DNA of 64,000 bases from Apoderus coryli (Eukaryota > Arthropoda > Insecta > Coleoptera > Attelabidae), in the NCBI GenBank assembly GCA_911728435.2, contig OU452211.1, positions 10,522,428 to 10,586,427 of the forward strand, given 5' to 3'. A program made the position numbers and the translations under genes. Of this stretch, positions 56,930-64,000 are shown one piece after another. Below the pieces are notes generated by a model, which worked only from the letters and a program-made list of their open reading frames with translations, did not search any database and had not been told where the DNA came from. The first letter of the stretch is position 1. Each line of letters opens with the position of its first letter.

Positions 56930-58203
56930 CAAAATCTGCTACGCTCTCGTGATTTTGTCAGGACAGCTCACGTTAAATTGCCAATGAAAGTAAGTATTCG
57001 AAATTAATCGCAAAAAACATCCGGCTAAATCTGAGCTCTTGTGGTATTACCCCCGAAAAAATAGTACATTCTTAAGTGGAGTGGTATATTTTCAATGACG
57101 TCGAATTTCCACAAAAATAAATTTAATAGAAATTTATAATTATCCAAACATGTTTCGGAACTTAAAATAGTTTCATCATCACTGATTAAAAAAAAGAGAA
57201 ACTTACAAATTTAAAAGTTTTTTCAGTTTTTTTGTGGCTCCTTTAACAAAATAATTAAAAAATAAAAGCGAAAAATTTAAATTTTAGTTAGTTTTTTTTT
57301 TTCAAAAATCTCTAAAGCGGGTTTTTTTTTTAAAGTTTATTAACAGCAAATTGTTAGACATAACTCTTATCGTTTCGGAGATCCCCCCGAATTCTGCGAT
57401 CACCCCGTATATATGTTTTTCTTTAAAGTCAAAACCGGCGTTCTTATGGGAACACCTTTTACAAAGCCAAGAAACATAGAAATCTAGGCACATCTGTCGC
57501 CAGTAAAATTATTACCTAAGGTGTCAAGGCAAACATTTAAAATAGGTACCGAAATATGCTGCGCGGAAATAACCTCTTGTTATATGAAAATAGGCGGGCA
57601 TGGTTTTTTAAACTTTGCTGCTTTTTGTGTTCTGTCCTGTCTCTACATTTTATTCTGCGATTTTAGTACATCACCGTCTACATGTGATATGATGAAAAAC
57701 AAATAATCCATCATTTCATAGAATCCCGTTCTAGATAGAATATCATCATAAAGCACAGATGTTAGCTCGTAAAAATGAATATTACTTGCCGCTGGTTGTC
57801 TACAATGATTTTATCACGTAGTTTAAAGATATAAAATTATTATTTTGCCAAATTATAGTTTTAAAATCTTAGAAGAATACCATGCCACACATTTCATAAA
57901 ACAATCTAATTTTACTTTTATGTGTTTGTTATAGTGATGTGTTTTTCTTTTGCTAGTTGTGTACCGAATGTTTATTGCTCAATAAAACAAATCTGTGCAA
58001 ATATAAAAAGAGTTTAATTTGAGGAAAGATTGTTTATTTAGGATTTTTCATTTTATTATCCTAATTTAAGTGTGACAATAAACAGATACCAAGATAAAAT
58101 GAAAATCTATCGCCTGAAGAGCGAAATTGAATGCGAAACAGAGCAATTTATTTCCGGAAACTTACCGGTCTAATATTTGAACATTTTTTAACTTTATAGT
58201 TAT
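56930..58203. other. No recognised gene; two damaged hammerhead-like motifs
   Basis: Minus strand at 57152-57182 has GAAAC and a GTGATGA variant, with the C of the core changed. Plus strand has CTGAAGA at 58114-58120 and GAAAC at 58135-58139. A CACCCCGTATATATG terminus lies near 57402-57416. Confidence 0.4.
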
Positions 58204-60070
58204 ATTAATAATAATAATCTTTATTGTCTAACAGGTTACAGACCCAATTACAAGACAATATAACTAAATACATAAGCTACTAATAATAAACTAATTAATA
58301 ATCCTACAAAACAAAATACGCACACACATCAGATGGCCAGATTTTGCAGGAACCGAGACAATTGAGCGCAGAAAGTTCTTACAGGCTCATTGAAATAGTT
58401 AATTTCTTGACTAAATCCTTCTATGTTACATGTTTGGCATGCTCGAAGTAGTGGTGCTTTGGATTCATAATTAGTACGAAAAACAGGAACTACTCCTCGC
58501 AGAGGGGCGCGGTATGTTAAAGTTCAACGATCGGAGTAGGTTTGAACAGTCCACCAAGCTATTTATAATATTAAACAGAAAGAGTTGTCCGGCATACACT
58601 CTGCGAGCAGCCAGCGAAACCATTTGAAAGCGATCGAGCAGTGCTCTATGATCGAATCCTCTACATAGGAATCTACCGTCAATTTTAAACGCTAAATATT
58701 TAAGGAATTTGCGCTGTATGTATTCAATGTGTCCTGCATGAAATTGGTAAATGGGAGACCATATTATACATGCGTACTCAAGCTTAGATCTTACCAGAGC
58801 ACAATACAAATTAGTTATACATTCAATATCACTAAAATTTTTGGTAACACGAAACAAAAAGCCAAGCATGCGTAGTGCATCTCGGGTAATACTTTGAATA
58901 TGATAATTAAATGACAATTCAGTGTCGACGTAAACTCCAAGATCCCTGACAACATCACAACACTCAAGCGCAGTGTCACTCAGCCGATAGCGATATTCAA
59001 AAACACTTTGCGATTTCGAAAATATGACAAACTTACATTTATTAATATTTAAAGGCAATTTATTATAGTTACACCAATCTTCAAGCTTAGATAAGTCGCG
59101 CTGCAACAATACGCAATCCGAAGTGTCTCGAATAACACGATACAACTTGAGATCGTCTGCAAACATCAAATGGTTGCTTGTAAGTTCCTGGGATATGTCA
59201 TTAATGAAAATTGAAAATATTAATGGTGCTATACAGCTGCCCTGAGGTGCTCCGCTGGTGGGTGTGAAAGTTTATGACCATTGTATTCGACATAGTAGGA
59301 GGCAAAAACGTTAAAAGATCCTCATGAAAACCCAACCTCGACATTTTCCGTAGGACAAGGGAATGATCCAGCTTATCGAAAGCCTTCGAAAAATCTGTAT
59401 AAATCGCATCGATCCGCAGACCCTCCCCGAGGGTACGAAATACATCCTCTAGAAAACAGGTTAGGTTGGTTACTGTAGAGCGGCCTGGGAAAAAACCGTG
59501 CTGCTGTGGATCAATCTGATGCTTAATTTGAGTAAATATTCTTCGGTGTAATGCCGCTTCAAAAACCTTCGAGAAGTTGGGCAGGAGCGAGACGGGTCTA
59601 TAATTTTCAACATGATCATTCTCAGCAGATTTATGGATTGGGTAAATGCGAGAAATTTTCCTAGCTTTTGGGAATATATTGGATCTCAGGGACCTATTAA
59701 ACAGAGTCTGCAGTGGCACGGCGAAAACAGACGCACAATCTCGTCAAATGAAAGCCGGGATGTCATCTGGTCCCGAAGTCATTTTGGGTTTTAATTGTTT
59801 GAGTGGCATGAGAACATCATCGATATCAAGCTGACCCACCGATATGTGGGAAGGAGAAGAATGCACCTCCTGAGGGTGGGCACCATCAATATATACGCTA
59901 TTGTTCTCATCAAAATGGCAAAATATCCATAAAGGATTTGAGTTTGAATTAAATACCAATCGGATGCAACAAAATTTTGAAACTGTTTCGGAAAAACAGC
60001 GAATTCTTCTTCAGGTGCTAGCAGATTTATGCTCTTTCTTTTTCCCGAGAATAACTGCTGCATGTGCATC
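58204..60070 (-). pseudogene. Longest RT copy of the ADDLK lineage, few breaks
   Basis: From upstream on the minus strand: SNPLWIFCHFDENNSVYI and LDIDDVLMPLKQLKPKMTSG with PDDIPAF (the linker before the RT), PLQTLFNRSLRSNIFPKARK, NYRPVSLLPNFSKVFEAALH, QQHGFFPGRSTVTNLTCFLE, IDAIYTDFSKAFDKLDHSLV, then a frameshift near 59270, SGAPQGSCIAPLIFSIFIND, LMFADDLKLYRVI (59169 down) and the thumb to a stop at 58471. The 3' end is (ATT)n at 58205-58216. Four frameshifts or stops. It reaches further 5' than any other copy of this lineage here, yet the endonuclease is absent. Confidence 0.88.
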
Positions 60071-60359
60071 TTGCTACATTTACTGGCAATCTGTTTTGCT
60101 CACATCAATCGCTGTAATCAACAAGATCGCAATGCAAAGCAATCTAGCAATGCGGTAAGGTCCTCAGTAAAACTGCCTTTAGTTTGTTTGTCTCGTTTCA
60201 ATCAAAATAAAATGAGTTTCAAGCATTGCTTCGTAACTGTTAAAGAAATCAGAGCGAAAGGACGAATCAAAAGATAAATTCAAGCCGCCCAAGAAAGTAA
60301 ACAGAGTTACAGTTGCAGGAAAAGTTATAGCAACAATTTTTTTGGGATTAAAAAGCAAT

Positions 60360-60605
60360 CTATTCATCAATTTTCTTTAGAAAAGTGAAATATTCAAACT
60401 GACGCATGTTCCCAGAACCGAGGATAATTCGTTCTGCAATCTTCGCCAGGGATTCAGTAAACTGATGAAACTGTACAAGCATGTTCTGAGAGAATTTCCT
60501 TTGCTTCGGTAGAATGAATACCATAGTCTTATTCCATCTCACAGGGAAGTATTCCAGTCATAAGATGCCATTGACGAAGGTGGTTATTGCCGGTATCCCC
60601 TTCCT
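60360..60605 (-). pseudogene. N-terminal RT finger fragment
   Basis: The minus strand reads TTFVNGIL, LEYFPVRWNKTMVFILPKQR, then QFHQFTESLAKIAERIILG, matching the order of RT blocks 0-1 in Jockey/I-type elements (FP..WK.A.VI.IPKPGK, then LPVLSKLAERIIL). The NYRPIS block is degraded. Orphan fragment lacking the palm. Confidence 0.55.
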
Positions 60606-61232
60606 CGGTATGTAACAAAATAGAACCCGCCACTGGCAAGCTTACAGATTATCTAATTCTAGAATACATGGGTGGCAGATCACTTCTTTCTGAGAATTTC
60701 CAATATCTAACAAGTCCTTTTTTCTAATATATATATATTTACGATAACACGAAATATTCCCATAGATTCGTTGACATATGGTTCTTATGTTTTCTATTTA
60801 TCTTATCTTCTATTGGAAAAAAGGTTCTTCCAAGGCAATAAATACGTCTACAAGTAGGTAAACAAAAAATATATGATTTTTGTCATTTTTCTTGTCCAAC
60901 TCTTGGGAAAGATAACCAGATGTTTGAAATAACCGTTGGTCTAAACATTTAAAATGTCTTTTTTCTGATTGGCTTATTTTCATTTTGTATTACCTACTAT
61001 GTAACTTTTATGAGGCACTTCTGGAAAGGCAAAAGGACTTTAAGAGCAGAATCGTTCTAGCGTTGGTTCAGTCAAGTCGTGTTTTCTCTAATTATAAAAT
61101 GTTAAATTAAATATTTTAATTTGTTTTTGGACTTGGTATAATTTTCAGTCAAGAATTATTTTCTAGTTTTTCTTATGGTTTAAAGTATCTGTATAAAGAC
61201 TGAGTCCATTTCTTTCTCATTCTGAAGTAGTG
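60606..61232. other. No recognised gene
   Basis: A shared TGTTTTCTATTTATCTTAT segment near 60788 and 28849 hints that the dispersed repeat below once extended further upstream. Confidence 0.4.
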
Positions 61233-61860
61233 AATTGTATAAAGTTCCGTAAGTTTTGATATTCTTTTAATTCAAGGCCTTTTTGTTTAATCAGTTTTTT
61301 TTTATATAAAGTTTAAAGTTATTTCTTTTAATTAATTAATTTTTCCTATTTTTAAGTAGTACAAGTAATGAATAAGATTTTCTTTTAAATTTTCATTATC
61401 GCTTATTTGTTTTATTCTTTTTCTTTTATATTTTATACCTATTTATTTCTTGTTGTTATTCATTTTCTTTAATTAGTTTTAATTATTAAATTAGTTGATT
61501 TTAGCCCACAAACTTTGTGTTTCATTTCTAATAAAGTTTTCGATAAATTATTGACAAAAGTGTCAACCAATTAAATATTTTCTTTTAAATAAAAGTGATC
61601 CAAGATTATAATGGTAAGTAATTTTGTATTACTTCAATACAGATTAATAAAGCTTATTTTAGTTGTTCGTTTGTTTCATATAATAATTTGATTCTGTTAT
61701 TATTCAAGTAGATATTCTTTGTTTGTTCTTCTTTATTTGAAACCGCTCGTCAAACTTGAATCGAACCCGTAATAATTTGAATAGCATATTGGGGTTCATT
61801 CGGATTGAGCTATAACATTAGTATTCTTTCTGAATGTATATAACACCCGCTAATTTCAAA
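61233..61860 (+). repeat. Dispersed 0.6-kb repeat, copy 2
   Basis: Counterpart of 29440-30050. It has an additional 60-base segment around 61500-61565 that includes an AATAAA. The tRNA-Trp-like stretch is shorter here. The similarity stops at GGTTACA in both copies, after which the sequences are unrelated. Confidence 0.6.
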
Positions 61861-61913
61861 ATGGTTACAGGTAATAATCTTACCTCTCTGTTGCTGACTC
61901 CATCAAGGCTAGG

Positions 61914-62091
61914 TGCTTTCTTGTCTTCAAGTGCGTTGGGCTATGCTCCTCCAGTAATTGACGATCTGCGGTTTATTTTCTGTCGTGAGCGCAAGCACAC
62001 GATTCTGGTTGTGCTCACGACAGAAAATAAACCGCAGATCGTCAATTACGGTAGGAGCATAGCCCATAACGCACTTGAAGACAAGAAAGCA
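61914..62091. repeat. Near-perfect hairpin with 77-79-bp arms
   Basis: Arm 61914-61990 is the reverse complement of 62013-62091 apart from two substitutions and a two-base insertion. The loop is 22 bases. The arms are about 45% G+C, richer than the surroundings. A 97-codon frame runs through both arms but reads unrelated peptides from each strand, so it is not taken as a gene. A transcript would form a long double-stranded RNA. Confidence 0.9.
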
Positions 62092-62892
62092 TCTATAGAG
62101 ATGTTCCTTAGCTATAACTTCAACTAATACTACTGTAAAATTCTGGATCCGCAGGATGCAAAAATCCTACATGATAAAAAATCAATTTACATCAAAGCAA
62201 TGTTGACAAAAATGAGGAAACCATAGCAAAAATCACCAAATTAAAATACGAATTACTGCCAAATCTAGTCCCTAGATTTGGCTCCATCTGACCATTACTC
62301 ATACTCCTTAAGAATAGTCTTCACTTCTAATTTTATAATAGAAGCAGCAATTGTGCGTTCACTACAAAAATAAACTTAACCCATTCGGTAATTCTGTCCA
62401 TCAATAAACATTTGAAAACTAACTCCAACTACATTTGCCAAATTTTTGAATCATTAAAGAATTTAGTGGATCACCGCGGAAACTGCTTTTAGATTTATGT
62501 ACAATCCAACCCTCATATTTCCGGTTAGATACATAGACAGATCGGTATAACTATCTCGAAAAGCCAAAATTTCATTACCAGATTGAATAATAATTCAATC
62601 AATTTGTGGTTTTTCAAAACCGACAGAGTATACCTAATTTTTGTTGAAAGCTTTTATAATATTGATCATATATACCTATAATTTATTCAATATTTATTTA
62701 TATTTCAATAGCGATAGGTACCTAAATATTGCTAAAATTGAAACTGCGAGGGGAGGTAATTTGTTCACGGAATAAAGGGGTTGTTGCTAATTTTTGCATA
62801 CAAATACTAATTTTGATCAAAACTGGGTTATTATCCGATGAAATAAGTCAATCCGGAAGAAAATTGAATTTCGCTAAGCAAAAAAAAAAAAC
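62092..62892. other. No recognised gene
   Basis: AT-rich; nothing supported. Confidence 0.45.
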
Positions 62893-63120
62893 TAAAATGT
62901 CTACTGGGACATTCTGGTATCAGGGGAAACGAAGATGCCAATAAGTTAGCAAAAAGGGGGTGTCAACCCCTTTTAGAGGAGAAGTTCAGAATTAAGGAGT
63001 AAACAGACAGAGGAAAATCTTCCTGGACTGATAAACTCCAAGAAATTCCTTGGAAACTTCAACTATGAAAGATCCAAAATCTGTTTATCTCTCAGTAAGA
63101 ACGGGGTACGTGTTCTCAGT
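62893..63120 (+). pseudogene. RNase H domain end of a non-LTR retrotransposon
   Basis: Reads KCLLGHSGIRGNEDANKLAK then RGCQPLLEEKFRIKE and a stop at about 62999. HSGIxGNExAD is the C-terminal RNase H motif of I-type and related elements, where the enzyme removes the RNA template; here the catalytic AD is AN. Continuing in another frame, KKFLGNFNYERSKICLSLSK and NGVRV match the segment that follows RNase H in these ORFs. It is the only RNase H trace in the window. Confidence 0.7.
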
Positions 63121-64000
63121 ATACCAGAAACCCCTCACTTTAATATTAGTCTTAGTTATGGGGACTTTTGGCATGATCTACAAGTATCACAAGCAAGACA
63201 GAAATTCACTTAAATATGATCCCGTCTCGAATCCAACACTGCAGAAAACGTTAACAAACTTGAAAGCGGAAGCGAAGATTTGAACTGAAAAACAAACGCG
63301 CCACCAGAAACAACCACAAGTTGAGTCTTTGGATCTCTGTAGTGAAGGTTCCATCATTATATGAAGGAGTAAAGCTGGACTGCATGTCAAGGTGTCCCAG
63401 TGAGCTTGAACGCTCGTTGCCATAATTTTCCCTCTAACTGATTATGGGGAAAAGGATGGTAACGATTAAGAGTTGGGAAAAATTAACTGGAATATTGGAC
63501 CAATTTACTATTAATGAGGAAATATGAACTTCTGAACATCCACTTAACTCCTAATCCTATAGGAATAGAATAAGTACCCACACTAAAATATATCAAATCA
63601 ATTAATATGCTTTTGTCAGAAATGCTTTAACATTTCCAGTGTCCACGCAGTAGCCAACAATACAACATACATCCCTACATCAAATTTATTTCCGTAATAA
63701 AGACCCACAAATTCCTATTAAAAGTAAATAAATGGACCCGAGCGCACGTAAATAACTCAGTTTGATATTTAAAGGGGATGTTGTAAAAGTCCTCAGTGGA
63801 TCGATTAATTTAAATCTATATTAGGATTTTGGAAAATAGATATAGGGAGGAAATATACGGGATATGCGCCATCGACGTGCCACGGTGCCGTGGCCGTTGT
63901 TGTGTTATTGAGTAAAATCTTAACGCAGAAAGTTAGTTAAAGAGATATACAGAGTACAATACAGCCCAACAAAAATATGTATCAAACAATATTCATGGAG
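63121..64000. other. No recognised gene
   Basis: Possible decayed continuation of the RNase H-bearing element to about 63290; nothing is recognised beyond that. Confidence 0.4.

Noticed and set aside
61834..62127. 97-codon open frame
   Set aside because: It spans both arms of a hairpin, so one half is the antisense of the other; a coding role is unlikely.

Overview
The window is AT-rich animal DNA, most likely from an insect. It contains DD34D and DD41D mariner-type transposases, Jockey/CR1-type and RTE-type non-LTR retrotransposons ending in (AAT)n or (AAAT)n, Crypton-type tyrosine recombinase remnants and a dimeric satellite. I found no bacterial-style gene, no tRNA or rRNA gene and no convincing host gene. 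The closest candidate is a lysine-rich reading frame at 12392-12679. The species cannot be fixed from this sequence alone.

Layout. 1-18 kb: pieces of at least three reverse-transcriptase (RT) lineages, mixed with mariner fragments, a 200-bp foldback and a nearly full-length but broken DD41D element. 18.2-19.5 kb: an almost intact DD34D mariner with TA target duplication. 21.1-23.2 kb: a DD41D transposase pseudogene split by a 661-bp insertion that carries two perfect type I hammerhead ribozymes and is flanked by a 12-bp target-site duplication, followed by a 247-bp MITE. 23.3-33.8 kb: Crypton, RTE and Jockey-like fragments, some joined to each other. 38.1-40.5 kb: a complete 2.4-kb DNA transposon with terminal inverted repeats and an uninterrupted 566-codon reading frame, inserted into a dead RT gene. 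43.4-44.2 kb: an open frame joining a mariner helix-turn-helix to an RT. 47.2-52.25 kb: about 27 copies of a 185-bp satellite made of 92+93-bp halves, with a 1295-bp higher-order period. 53-64 kb: DD41D, Crypton and RT remnants, a second copy of a 0.6-kb dispersed repeat, a long near-perfect hairpin and an RNase H fragment.

How the parts work together. There is no operon or pathway here; the relationships are insertion histories. The most interesting locus is 22028-22688. Its 336-bp monomer is present as one full copy plus 120 bp of a second in tandem, and a further partial copy lies inverted beside it. The hammerhead core, the GTC cleavage triplet, the very short stem III and the long stem I with an internal loop are all visible. 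Together with the target duplication this looks like an animal retrozyme, a small non-autonomous circular-RNA retroelement. The arms are identical over 201 bp, so the insertion appears recent. Several degenerate CTGATGA...GAAAC motifs elsewhere in the window may be remains of related ribozyme-bearing elements.
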